In this document: positions 1 to 7,754 of the stretch, in pieces
Layout of the letters: every line of letters starts with the position of its first letter
How positions within the stretch are numbered: the first letter of the stretch is position 1
Source: Flavihumibacter solisilvae
GTDB taxonomy: Bacteria > Bacteroidota > Bacteroidia > Chitinophagales > Chitinophagaceae
Direction of reading: 5' to 3'
DNA: 64,000 nucleotides
Assembly: GCF_000814475.1 (NCBI RefSeq)
Contig: NZ_JSVC01000013.1
Coordinates: forward strand, 180,658-244,657
The notes under the pieces: model-generated
Seen by the model: the letters and a program-made list of their open reading frames with translations, nothing else
Database searches by the model: none
Told to the model about the DNA's origin: nothing
Program-made: the position numbers and the translations under genes

Positions 1-808
1 GCTCTTCCAGTAAAAAATGCCCGCCATCGAGTTGGTGAATTTCGGCTGCTGGTAAGTCTTTTTTATAGGCATCAGCGCCGGCTGCGATAAACATTTCATC
101 ATTTTTACCCCATACGATCAATGTGCGCGGTTGATTTTTCCTGAAATATTCCTGCCACTCTCCGTATCTCTCTATGTTACTGCCGTAGTTGCGGAAAAGT
201 GCCAGTTGTATTTGGTCATTGTTCGGTCGGGAGAGATAATGCTGGTCAAGCATATAACTGTCTGGACTGATCTTTTGGGGATCACCGGAGCCATTAAGAT
301 ACTGCCATTTGGTTGCGTCCAGCGTTAAAAAGAACCGGGCTTTTTGTTCATTCTCCGCGGGCTTTTCGATATAATCAACAAGAGGCGCTATGGCAGGACC
401 AAAACCTTCAACGTATGCATTTGAATTCTGAATGATTAATGAGTGAACCAGTTCAGGACGGCGGCTGGCTATCCGCATTCCAACCGGCCCGCCATAATCC
501 TGGATATAGAGATTAATGTCCTTTAATTTCAATTGGTCAATAAAATGTTCAATTACTAACGAAAGATTGTCGAAAGTATAAGTAAACTCTTCGATGCCCG
601 GGGCACTGCTCTGGCCGAAACCGGGATAGTCAGGAGCAATAATGTGATAACGTCCTGAAAGATCAGTAATCAGGTCGCGGAACATGTGTGAGGAGGAGGG
701 GAAACCATGCAACAGTAGCAATACAGGGCGTTCGGCTGTACCTGCTTCACGATAAAAAATTGTGAGTCCATCAACGTCCACGTTCCGGTAAAAAACCTGC
801 TTTTTCAT
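1..808 (-). CDS. alpha/beta hydrolase, haloalkane dehalogenase/epoxide hydrolase-like (partial)
   Basis: The reverse strand reads open from an ATG at 808 to the window edge, about 269 residues, with the C-terminus outside the window. The translation has the alpha/beta hydrolase oxyanion segment LLHGFPSSS, then APDYPGFGQSS, then QDYGGPVG at the nucleophile elbow. An Asp rather than Ser at that elbow is typical of haloalkane dehalogenases and soluble epoxide hydrolases. GKNDEMF probably carries the acid residue and DGGHFLLEE the catalytic His. No signal peptide is seen, so it is probably cytoplasmic. It ends only a few bases before the start side of the next hydrolase gene on the same strand, so the two may be co-transcribed. 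The substrate cannot be told from the sequence. Confidence 0.85.
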   Translation of the reverse strand, partial: MKKQVFYRNVDVDGLTIFYREAGTAERPVLLLLHGFPSSSHMFRDLITDLSGRYHIIAPDYPGFGQSSAPGIEEFTYTFDNLSLVIEHFIDQLKLKDINLYIQDYGGPVGMRIASRRPELVHSLIIQNSNAYVEGFGPAIAPLVDYIEKPAENEQKARFFLTLDATKWQYLNGSGDPQKISPDSYMLDQHYLSRPNNDQIQLALFRNYGSNIERYGEWQEYFRKNQPRTLIVWGKNDEMFIAAGADAYKKDLPAAEIHQLDGGHFLLEE

Positions 809-814
809 AATCTT

Positions 815-1585
815 CTATTTGTTTACATGAGCTAATGCATCCAGGATCACGGCTACGACTTCTTTAGGTTTTGACAACATTACGACATGACTTGCCTGCA
901 GTACAGTCGTTTTGGATCCGGCTCTTGTTGCCATCATTTTTTCTAATTCAGGGTGAATGGTATTGTCCTCGGAAGCCACTATGTACCAGGTAGGCTTTTG
1001 TTTCCATGCGGTATTAGTGCCCGTTGCTTCAAAAACCTTGGGGAAGGCAGGTTGCTGTACAGAAAAAACCAGGTCCTGTTCCTTTTTGGGAAGATCATTT
1101 GCAAATGCCTTCCGGACGCCTTCTTTCGAGAGCGTTAAATATCCTCCCACTGGTTGTACAAAGCTCCTGACGTTTGTTGAAGCTGCTTTTTCACTGAGTG
1201 CAGGAATGTTTTCTCCCTTATCGGGCATATATGCTGCTACGTATACCAGTGCTTTAACGTTAGGATGATTTCCTGCTTCAGAAATGACAAAGCCTCCCCA
1301 TGAGTGACCTACAAGTATTACATCGCCGCCGGCTCTTTCTATGGCTCTTTGTGTGACTGCCACGTCATCTTCAATGGAAGTGGTTGGATTCTGTACGGCA
1401 ATTACATTGTAGCCCTTCTCCAGCAGGGGCGCCATCACCTTACTCCAGGATGACCCATCAGCCCATAAGCCATGCACAAAGATAATAGAAAGCTTTGCCG
1501 GATCGGAAGCTTTTGACTGTGTAAACGTTTTTCCGGAAACGAACAATGACGCAACCAGCAAAAACGGGATTGAATAATTTCTCAT
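815..1585 (-). CDS. secreted alpha/beta hydrolase
   Basis: A serine-type alpha/beta hydrolase of about 256 residues. The frame opens at 1618, but the internal ATG at 1585 is preferred because it begins a clean signal peptide (MRNYSIPFLLVASLFVSG). The mature protein has FVHGLWADGSSW as oxyanion loop, GHSWGG as nucleophile elbow (Ser), an acid residue in the ASEDNTIHPE region and the catalytic His in QASHVVMLSKP. It is a clear paralogue of the hydrolase at 11849-12544: both share HGLxADGSSWxKV and LSxxGxxxxFxxDLP. The other copy has no signal peptide, so this one acts in the periplasm or outside. It lies 6 bases upstream of the partial hydrolase on the same strand. The substrate is unknown; esterase or lactonase activity is possible. 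Confidence 0.85.
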   Translation of the reverse strand: MRNYSIPFLLVASLFVSGKTFTQSKASDPAKLSIIFVHGLWADGSSWSKVMAPLLEKGYNVIAVQNPTTSIEDDVAVTQRAIERAGGDVILVGHSWGGFVISEAGNHPNVKALVYVAAYMPDKGENIPALSEKAASTNVRSFVQPVGGYLTLSKEGVRKAFANDLPKKEQDLVFSVQQPAFPKVFEATGTNTAWKQKPTWYIVASEDNTIHPELEKMMATRAGSKTTVLQASHVVMLSKPKEVVAVILDALAHVNK

Positions 1586-1780
1586 AAAATGGCTTTGTAC
1601 GATTCTGTCTATTAACATGCCATTTTATGAAGAAATCGAAATTCCCAATAGTTAATTTCCCTATGAAATGAAAATCAGTTCGTTCGGGTAATTTTAAAAT
1701 GAGAGATGATAAAAGGGAAAGACCACACTCCGGGAATCTCGGAGCCTGTTACCGAAACTCCGAAAATATTGGGGAAATTG

Positions 1781-2959
1781 TCAGGCAAAATTATCCAGGT
1801 ACTTATACCCGCTTCCGGTATTCAGCAGCAACACTTTTTCTGATCTACTGATCTGTCCACCCTGCACCAGGTGTAACAATGCCTTCCAGGTGGCAGCTCC
1901 TTCCGGGGCAATCAACAAGCCTTCAGTCCTTGCAATTTCCTTTACACCGGCAGCTATTTCTTCGTCATCCACTGCGAGAGCCATGCCGCCTGATTCTTCC
2001 AGTACCTGCACCATCATGTCCATTCCGAAAGGGTAGGGTACTGCGAGGCCGTTAGCGATAGTAGGACGCGGCGTAAAACTGTTCTTCCAGTTTTGCTGGT
2101 CTTTCAGGGCATACAGGATTGGCGCACAACTCTTCGACTGCACAGCGATCATCCGCGGCAATGGTCCGCTTATCCATCCCAGCGACATCATCTCTTTAAA
2201 GGCTTTCCAGATCCCGATCAATCCTGTGCCACCGCCCGCGGGATAAAGAATCACATCAGGCAACTGCCAGTTCAGCTGTTCAGCGATTTCATAACCCATT
2301 GTTTTTTTGCCTTCCAGCCGATAGGGCTCTTTTAAGGTGGACACGTCAAAATACGACCCATCACTGTTCAGCTCAGCCGTTTTCTTCGCACAGTCATTTA
2401 TCAGTCCGTCGACCAGGATCAGCACTGCACCATACATCTCGCATTCCTGCTTAAACATTGCGGGTGTATGGCGAGGCATAACTACCGTGCATTCCATACC
2501 TGCTTTTGCACAATATGCGGCCAATGCTCCGCCAGCATTCCCGGCGGTTGGAACGATGCACCGCGTTATACCAAGTTCCTTTGCCTTGGATACCGCTGCG
2601 CTGATTCCCCTGGCTTTAAATGAACCGGTGGGATTCACAGATTCATCCTTTATGAACAGTTCAGGAATCCCATAGTTGCTTGCCAGCTTACTTAAGGGAA
2701 ATAACGGTGTCATCCCTTCGCCAAGGGAAACGATATTTCCGCGGTCAAACACAGGCAACATTTCCGCATAACGCCACATACTATGCTGCCGCGATTCAAG
2801 CTGAGTTTTATGAAATGTTAAAGAAGGGTCATATTCCACCACCAATGGTTGGTTACAACATTTCGCATAAGTATTGATCGCAGATAAGGGATATCCCTGG
2901 TCACAGTTGGCACATTTCAGTCGGGTTGCGAATGTAAACGGCTTGGTTAATGTTTTCAT
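1781..2959 (-). CDS. thrC: threonine synthase
   Basis: A PLP-dependent fold II enzyme of 392 residues that converts O-phosphohomoserine to threonine in the cytoplasm. The N-terminus has a small zinc-ribbon-like cysteine set (C16, C19, C34, C35), as in the longer class of threonine synthases. NPTGSFKARG places the PLP Schiff-base lysine at about K115. Glycine-rich phosphate-binding segments (PTAGNAGGA and YPAGGGTGLIG) follow, and LLNTGSGYKY near the end fits the family. It is not next to thrA or thrB, as it would be in a housekeeping operon, but lies directly behind a LysR gene with a dyad operator in the 65-base gap. It may be a second, regulated copy, or a threonine synthase-like enzyme on a related substrate. 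Confidence 0.88.
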   Translation of the reverse strand: MKTLTKPFTFATRLKCANCDQGYPLSAINTYAKCCNQPLVVEYDPSLTFHKTQLESRQHSMWRYAEMLPVFDRGNIVSLGEGMTPLFPLSKLASNYGIPELFIKDESVNPTGSFKARGISAAVSKAKELGITRCIVPTAGNAGGALAAYCAKAGMECTVVMPRHTPAMFKQECEMYGAVLILVDGLINDCAKKTAELNSDGSYFDVSTLKEPYRLEGKKTMGYEIAEQLNWQLPDVILYPAGGGTGLIGIWKAFKEMMSLGWISGPLPRMIAVQSKSCAPILYALKDQQNWKNSFTPRPTIANGLAVPYPFGMDMMVQVLEESGGMALAVDDEEIAAGVKEIARTEGLLIAPEGAATWKALLHLVQGGQISRSEKVLLLNTGSGYKYLDNFA

Positions 2960-3004
2960 GGAATGAAACTACGACGATACCATAACCGCAGCCAGACCCA
3001 AAAG

Positions 3005-3030
3005 TTATAGGCTATAACCTGTGGTTATAT
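3005..3030 (-). promoter_or_regulatory. overlapping LysR-type dyad operators before thrC
   Basis: Two perfect inverted repeats overlap here. GTTATAG-G-CTATAAC spans 3005-3019, and TATAACC-TGT-GGTTATA spans 3014-3030. Each contains the T-N11-A core typical of LysR-family binding sites (TTATAGGCTATAA and TAACCTGTGGTTA). The block lies between the end of the LysR gene, overlapping its stop codon, and the start of thrC, where an operator for thrC would be expected. The dyads are seen directly. Binding by the adjacent LysR protein is inferred. Confidence 0.6.
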
Positions 3031-3921
3031 TGCTTTTTTACAATAGCGGATAAACGCTTTATTCAGGTCATTGTTCTCTGTGCCATGACGTTGGATAAAG
3101 TAGAAGTCGCGGATGATCTGGAAATTTTCGATTTTCAACGCAACCAGGTCTCCATCTCGGAGTTCTTTTAATATTGCACCTTTCGGCAGGAAGCCAAGGG
3201 AAGTATCCTCCCTCAAAAAATTCTTTAATGCTTCAGTTCCGGCAAGTCGCACGGTAACATTGAGGCTCGATAGTTTGATCCCGTTCTTTTCCAGGTTATA
3301 CTTTAAAGCGGCAAGCGTTCCTGAGCCCTGCTCCCTCAGCACAACCGGGTAATCACGGATTTCGTGGATCGACAGTACTTTCTTCTTTGCGATTGGACTT
3401 TTAGCACTGCAAACAGGTACTACTTCATCTTTAATGAAGGGCTGGTATAGAATTGCGGAATTCTTTCGCTTGCTTTCTACAATTCCGATGTCGATATCCT
3501 CATCGATCAGCGCTTTCGTGATCGTATCCGTATTCCTGTTCAGCAGGCTGATTTTTACTTCGGGGTATTTCTGGTGGAAGGATGATAGGATTTTGGGAAT
3601 AATGTACAATGCAACAGTAGTGCTGGCGCCCAGTTTCAACTGTCCCTTCGCCTTCAGCTGGTCATTTAGCACACTGAGTTCATACTCCAGCTGGTTTTGG
3701 ATCTTCCTTGCTTCCTTCAACCGGTTAAACAGTAGATGACCCGCGTCTGTCAATTGAATGGCATTTCCCTTTCTTTCAAACAGGGTGGTTTTGTAAAAGG
3801 ATTCCAATGCCTTCATGTGCTTGCTGATTGCAGGCTGACTGATGAACAACACATCAGCGGCTTTGGAGAAACTCAGGTTTGATGCAACTTCTATGAAGAT
3901 TTCGTGGCGCGTGGAAAGCAT
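3025..3921 (-). CDS. LysR-family transcriptional regulator
   Basis: A 298-residue LysR-type regulator. Residues 1-60 are the winged helix-turn-helix with the family signature (FSKAADVLFISQPAISKHMKAL). Residues from about 90 on are the periplasmic-binding-protein-like effector domain (LKLGASTTVALYIIPKIL, then the second half from LSIHEIRDYPVVLREQGSGT). The length is normal. The effector domain resembles the CysB/CbbR/YeiE style, but no ligand can be assigned. It is transcribed in the same direction as thrC, 65 bases upstream, not divergently as is usual for LysR genes. The paired dyads in that gap suggest it controls thrC. It follows the propeller-like gene at 3939 by 17 bases on the same strand, so it may share its transcript. 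Confidence 0.9.
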   Translation of the reverse strand: MLSTRHEIFIEVASNLSFSKAADVLFISQPAISKHMKALESFYKTTLFERKGNAIQLTDAGHLLFNRLKEARKIQNQLEYELSVLNDQLKAKGQLKLGASTTVALYIIPKILSSFHQKYPEVKISLLNRNTDTITKALIDEDIDIGIVESKRKNSAILYQPFIKDEVVPVCSAKSPIAKKKVLSIHEIRDYPVVLREQGSGTLAALKYNLEKNGIKLSSLNVTVRLAGTEALKNFLREDTSLGFLPKGAILKELRDGDLVALKIENFQIIRDFYFIQRHGTENNDLNKAFIRYCKKAI

Positions 3922-3938
3922 CAGCTAATTTAGCCGTT

Positions 3939-5144
3939 TCATCGGTGAAACACCACATACCTCGGGTGATTCTCGTAAGTATAACCATTCACCGGGGGAT
4001 CCAGTTTGGGTGAATTGTAACCCGCACCAATAAAATGCCTGTATTCGGGATAAGACATGCGGGCAGTAATATAATGCCCACCGCCCGTAAGTGCGATTGA
4101 GTTGGTTGTCGACCACAATTCAGTAGTGCCTTTCAGGAACCCTACGCCATGTTGCACGTAATGCCTGTCGCCGCCCCACATAAAAGTGATGGCGACATCG
4201 CCATTGGGATTGCTTGCCAGCGAAGGATATGCGAATGCATGTTCAGGATTCCAGAGGTATCGCTGCTCGACTTTCAGGCTGATGATATCGATGATCGCAA
4301 TGCCGATATGCGGATGTGGAAAGCTGTTGTCATGCTGGTTATACACCCTGCGTGCGCCCGACCAGGCCGCCCATACCTTGTTGCCCTCACGGGTAACGCC
4401 GGTAACGCTGGTATCGATCTTCGAGAGGGGACCCAGCCACACATTATTGTCAGGGAGCCTGATCTCAAAATCATCGGTAGGAATTGTCTCGATATTGAGG
4501 TCGTTCCAGCTGATAATATTGCTGTTTTCCATCCAGCTGAACAACCGCAGCTGGCTGGAATTGTTTTGCACCACGAAGAGTCCGCGGTTGCCACTCATAT
4601 GACATGGACAGATATAGGAATTATTCGCGACAAAATATTGAAAGTTGATCGTCTGCCTTTCGCGCAGCTGGCCATAATGGAACCGGCAGATAAAAGCATT
4701 TCCCCCTGCAACATTGAAAGTGAGATAAAGAAAATCATCCCCGTAAGAGATCTGTGGATAGTCGAAGAACGGATCCTCGCGGAAGGAAAAAGTAGCGGCA
4801 TCAAGTGAATATACTACCCATGACTTTCCCTTTGAACTCTTCAGTTCATCCGGAGTTGCCAGGCACATCAGCATGGAAGTTTCCGTCAGCAGGATCCAGA
4901 CAAACATATTCGCTCCCGGCACGAATTCCGTAACCTGGTCGCAGCAAAATGTTTGACCAGCGCTCGCAGCAAGCTTAAATGGACTCACATGTTGAAATGT
5001 ACTGCCCTTGTCGCGCGAACAGGCAGCCAGGTAATTTGAAGTATAGAAGATGTTGTCAAAGGCCTGGGCCGCAGAAGTTTCCCAGCCGTCGTCCCGGCTG
5101 TGCCACACGAGGGGTCGGAGAGAAATGTTTTGAACGATATTCAC
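3939..5144 (-). CDS. uncharacterised propeller-like protein
   Basis: A 401-residue protein that I cannot place in a named family. It starts at a GTG (5142-5144) that overlaps the TGA of the upstream small gene, giving GTGA and probable translational coupling. It is rich in Trp, Tyr and Gly in beta-strand-like blocks. An early block (YLAACSRDKGSTFQHV) resembles the Asp-box of BNR or sialidase-type propellers, and later blocks read like propeller blades (GNKVWAAWSGARR, GDVAITFMWGGDRHYVQHG). No signal peptide precedes it, but the coupled upstream peptide has a membrane helix. A sugar-binding or sialidase-like role is possible but unproven. Confidence 0.6.
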   Translation of the reverse strand: MNIVQNISLRPLVWHSRDDGWETSAAQAFDNIFYTSNYLAACSRDKGSTFQHVSPFKLAASAGQTFCCDQVTEFVPGANMFVWILLTETSMLMCLATPDELKSSKGKSWVVYSLDAATFSFREDPFFDYPQISYGDDFLYLTFNVAGGNAFICRFHYGQLRERQTINFQYFVANNSYICPCHMSGNRGLFVVQNNSSQLRLFSWMENSNIISWNDLNIETIPTDDFEIRLPDNNVWLGPLSKIDTSVTGVTREGNKVWAAWSGARRVYNQHDNSFPHPHIGIAIIDIISLKVEQRYLWNPEHAFAYPSLASNPNGDVAITFMWGGDRHYVQHGVGFLKGTTELWSTTNSIALTGGGHYITARMSYPEYRHFIGAGYNSPKLDPPVNGYTYENHPRYVVFHR

Positions 5145-5422
5145 GATTGGCTATTATTCGGTTCCACTGAGCTCGGGGCTCCCGGGTCTTTAATGGGACG
5201 GAATTCGCCATGCACCAAGCGTCGCTTCAGTTCCTGGTTCTCACCGGTACGTTTTCCGCGGATGCGTGGTTCGCCCGGTACTTCTTCTTCAATTGTTACA
5301 CTTCTGCCCCCTGGTATGGAAGCATCTTTGGCATGCAGCACGTTCGATCTGCGGCGTCGTATAATCAACCACGCAGCAATCGTCGCTGCAGTAATAACCA
5401 GCGCGATCCGGAGTATACGCAT
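5141..5422 (-). CDS. small single-span membrane protein
   Basis: A 93-residue protein with an N-terminal hydrophobic helix (about residues 4-20, RIALVITAATIAAWLII) followed at once by RRRR and a polar, charged and proline-rich tail. The positive residues after the helix suggest the tail is cytoplasmic. The family is not recognised. Its stop codon overlaps the GTG start of the propeller-like gene, so the two are probably one translation unit. It is divergent from the Crp-type regulator at 5502, with a short shared upstream region that holds inverted repeats. Alternative frames on the plus strand over the same bases lack any recognisable protein. Confidence 0.55.
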   Translation of the reverse strand: MRILRIALVITAATIAAWLIIRRRRSNVLHAKDASIPGGRSVTIEEEVPGEPRIRGKRTGENQELKRRLVHGEFRPIKDPGAPSSVEPNNSQS

Positions 5423-5446
5423 GACTATCTTTTCTATAGGAATTTA

Positions 5447-5487
5447 CTGAATTGCATAGTAACCTGCAATTCTATTTTACAATTCAG
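5447..5487. promoter_or_regulatory. inverted repeat in divergent intergenic region
   Basis: CTGAATTG (5447-5454) and CAATTCAG (5480-5487) form a perfect 8-base inverted repeat with a 25-base spacer. A further CAATTC copy sits inside the spacer at about 5467. The block lies between the divergent small membrane gene (start 5422) and the Crp-type gene (start 5502). It is a candidate operator, perhaps for the Crp-type regulator itself. The binding protein is inferred from position only. Confidence 0.35.
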
Positions 5488-5488
5488 C

Positions 5489-5496
5489 TACATTTG
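5489..5496 (+). promoter_or_regulatory. -7 element TACATTTG
   Basis: TACATTTG matches the Bacteroidota -7 consensus TAnnTTTG and lies only 5 bases before the ATG at 5502. If used, the transcript would be nearly leaderless. No clear TTTG -33 element was found at the usual distance, so the promoter may be weak or activator-dependent. Confidence 0.3.
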
Positions 5497-5501
5497 AGCA
5501 G

Positions 5502-6083
5502 ATGCACGAACTGTTTTTTCATACACTCAGAACCAAAGCCGGTTTCAACGACCAGGATCTTGAGGTCATCAGAACCCATCTCACCCCAAAGAAGCTGCGC
5601 AAAAAACAATACCTGCTGCAGGAAGGTGACCCGTGCAAATACGTCACATTCGTGGAGAAAGGACTCCTGCGGGCATATAGCATCGATGAAAAAGGTTCAG
5701 AATACATTATCCAGTTTGCCCTGGAAGGCTGGCTGATCTCGGACCTATATAGTTTCCTGACAGGTGAACCGGCCACCTATACCATTGACGCCGTTGAAGA
5801 CAGCGAGCTCACTTTAATCAGCAGAAACGCACACGAAGAATTATTGCGGGCCCTTCCAAAATACGAGACCTGGATCCGCATGGAAATCACCGCCGCATAT
5901 CTCGCCCTGCAAAGAAGACTGACCGCCGTTATCAGTCTCACTCTCGAAGAGCGGTACGAAGGGTTTACTTCCCTTTATCCCGACATCGTTCAGCGTGTAC
6001 CACAATGGATGATTGCTTCATACATGGGACTTACCCCGGAGACCTTGAGCCGGGTTAGAAAGAAGATAACCGAACGCAAGTAG
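5502..6083 (+). CDS. Crp/Fnr-family transcriptional regulator
   Basis: A 193-residue regulator with an N-terminal cyclic-nucleotide-binding-type beta barrel (residues about 15-115, KKQYLLQEGDPCKYVTFVEKGLLRAY) and a C-terminal helix-turn-helix (PQWMIASYMGLTPETLSRVRKKI). It belongs to the short Crp-type regulators common in Bacteroidota, which usually lack the full cAMP-binding signature and sense unknown signals. It is divergent from the membrane-peptide and propeller genes, and is followed by a reductase and an SDR gene on the same strand. A gap of about 130 bases to the next gene leaves room for a separate promoter. It may control either neighbour. Confidence 0.88.
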   Translation: MHELFFHTLRTKAGFNDQDLEVIRTHLTPKKLRKKQYLLQEGDPCKYVTFVEKGLLRAYSIDEKGSEYIIQFALEGWLISDLYSFLTGEPATYTIDAVEDSELTLISRNAHEELLRALPKYETWIRMEITAAYLALQRRLTAVISLTLEERYEGFTSLYPDIVQRVPQWMIASYMGLTPETLSRVRKKITERK

Positions 6084-6215
6084 GTTTAGATTCCGCCCGA
6101 CTTCCGCCCAACTTCCGCCCAACGATTCATTGATAAATGTCAACGCTTTTTCCTGTCCAAACGCAATGGAGCGAGGCATGCCTGCATGGTAATTTTGCAT
6201 TATCAAATTACAGGC

Positions 6216-6878
6216 ATGAAAACAAAACAAACCATCGCAATTATAGGAGCCACAGGAAATATGGGTTCCGCAATTTCAAAATCCCTCTCAAAAGGCAATT
6301 ATCGTTTGCTGTTGAAATCAGCGAAACAGGATGAATTGGATGAACTGGTAAAACAGATCAGGAGCACCAATGCCAATGCCGAGCTGGATGCCATTTCCTG
6401 TCCCGCAGAAGCAAGCTGGGAAGCGGATATCATCATCCTTGCCGTTCCCTTCCAGGCGGAAAAGGAAATCGCCACAAAAATAAGCCAGGTAGCCAACCAG
6501 AAGATTGTGATCTCGATTGCCAACCCACTGAATGAAACATACGACGGACTGGTAACAGACCCGGGCACAAGCGCAGCCGAAGAGTTACAGAAACTGCTTC
6601 CGAATTCGAAAGTGGTAAAGGCTTTCAATACTACGTTCGCGGCTGATTTTTCTACCCCTGTCATTGCCGGTAAACAGGTGGACGCTTTTATTGCGGGTAA
6701 TGATAAAGACGCTGTGGAAACAGTTAAGGACCTGGTAAGTGTAGTCGGGTTTAATCCCATTGTTGCAGGTGATCTGTCCGTAAGCCGGACACTCGAAAAC
6801 ATGCAGCTCTTATTGATCCGGCTTGGAATGAAATACAATTACAACTGGCATGCCGGTTGGAAAATATTGCACAACTAA
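6216..6878 (+). CDS. NAD(P)-binding oxidoreductase (F420-dependent NADP reductase-like)
   Basis: A 220-residue Rossmann-fold protein. The start at 6216 is chosen over 6186 because the dinucleotide-binding motif then begins at residue 6 (IAIIGATGNMGSAISKSL). The middle (ADIIILAVPFQAEKEIATKI, then VISIANPLNETYDGL) and the VKAFNTTFAADF segment match the NADPH-dependent F420 reductase family (npdG-like, PF03807 fold), of which most Bacteroidota members do not use F420. It probably reduces a small substrate with NADPH in the cytoplasm. It lies 37 bases before the SDR gene and is likely co-transcribed with it. Confidence 0.82.
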   Translation: MKTKQTIAIIGATGNMGSAISKSLSKGNYRLLLKSAKQDELDELVKQIRSTNANAELDAISCPAEASWEADIIILAVPFQAEKEIATKISQVANQKIVISIANPLNETYDGLVTDPGTSAAEELQKLLPNSKVVKAFNTTFAADFSTPVIAGKQVDAFIAGNDKDAVETVKDLVSVVGFNPIVAGDLSVSRTLENMQLLLIRLGMKYNYNWHAGWKILHN

Positions 6879-6915
6879 GCGGTCAGGAAATTTTTTCACG
6901 TTAAAACGTTAGTAT

Positions 6916-7665
6916 ATGAAACTATTAGAAAGGAAAGTAGCCCTGGTAACCGGGGCAGGATCGGGAATTGGTAAAGCAACAGCTGAACTGTTTGCAAGAG
7001 AAGGCGCCAGGGTTGTGGTGTCCGATATCAGTGAAGTCAATGGTACTCTCACTGTTGACGAAATTAAAAAGCAGGGCGGAGAAGCGTTCTTTGTAAAAGC
7101 GGACTCATCGAAGCCCGCGGATAACGAAGCATTGGTTGCCCAGGCTGTTCAGCAATACGGTGGACTGGATATAGCAGTAAACAACGCAGGAATCGGTGGT
7201 CCTCTTGCCCTCACCGGCGAATACCCGGTTGATGGCTGGCAGAAAGTGATCGATATTAACCTCTCGGGCGTTTTTTACGGCCTGCGATACCAGATCCCGG
7301 CGATGCTCGAAAAAGGAGGAACCATTGTCAATATCGCGTCTATCCTTGGCAGTACAGCCACGAAGTATTCCCCGGCGTATGTAGCATCCAAACATGGTGT
7401 TGTCGGACTTACAAAAGCTGCCGCGCTTGAATATGCCGATAAGAAGATCCGCATTAACGCCGTCGGTCCGGGTTACATTAAAACTCCATTGGTGCTGGAG
7501 TCTCTCGATAAGCCTGCGCTGGATTCACTGGTAGGACTGCATCCCATCGGTCGTTTAGGTGAAGCAGGTGAGATCGCCGAACTGATCCTGTGGCTCGCCT
7601 CTGGTAAGTCATCGTTCGTTACCGGCGCATACTATCCCGCTGATGGAGGATATTTAGCCCAGTAA
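6916..7665 (+). CDS. SDR-family oxidoreductase
   Basis: A 249-residue classical short-chain dehydrogenase/reductase. Features in order are the cofactor motif TGAGSGIGKA at residues about 12-21, the NNAG motif (VNNAGIGG), the catalytic Ser in IASILGS, and YVASKHG (Tyr and Lys of the YxxxK motif) near residues 155-160. The PGYIKTPL and SFVTGAYYPADGGY ends are family-typical. The Asp at the end of the second strand (VVVSDIS) favours NAD over NADP. It is the last gene of a short unit with the reductase at 6216 and is closed by a strong terminator. The substrate is not evident. Confidence 0.9.
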   Translation: MKLLERKVALVTGAGSGIGKATAELFAREGARVVVSDISEVNGTLTVDEIKKQGGEAFFVKADSSKPADNEALVAQAVQQYGGLDIAVNNAGIGGPLALTGEYPVDGWQKVIDINLSGVFYGLRYQIPAMLEKGGTIVNIASILGSTATKYSPAYVASKHGVVGLTKAAALEYADKKIRINAVGPGYIKTPLVLESLDKPALDSLVGLHPIGRLGEAGEIAELILWLASGKSSFVTGAYYPADGGYLAQ

Positions 7666-7675
7666 TCAGTCTTCT

Positions 7676-7710
7676 AAATACGCACTATCCCGGTAGTGCG
7701 TATTTTTTTA
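7676..7710 (+). terminator. rho-independent terminator
   Basis: A perfect 12-base stem (AAATACGCACTA at 7676-7687 and TAGTGCGTATTT at 7694-7705) with loop TCCCGG runs into a T tract to about 7710. It sits 10 bases after the SDR stop codon and should end the 6216-7665 transcript. Confidence 0.85.
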
Positions 7711-7715
7711 TTATA

Positions 7716-7723
7716 TACATTTG
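7716..7723 (+). promoter_or_regulatory. -7 element TACATTTG before GH43 gene
   Basis: TACATTTG fits the Bacteroidota -7 consensus TAnnTTTG and lies 31 bases before the ATG of the GH43-type gene, just after the terminator. No clear -33 element was seen. Confidence 0.4.
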
Positions 7724-7754
7724 GCGACAGATTTACCATTTCAGATATTTAACA

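Noticed and set aside
131..328. Short plus-strand frame over the first hydrolase.
   Set aside because: The minus strand reads as a full alpha/beta hydrolase with catalytic motifs, so this is a shadow frame.
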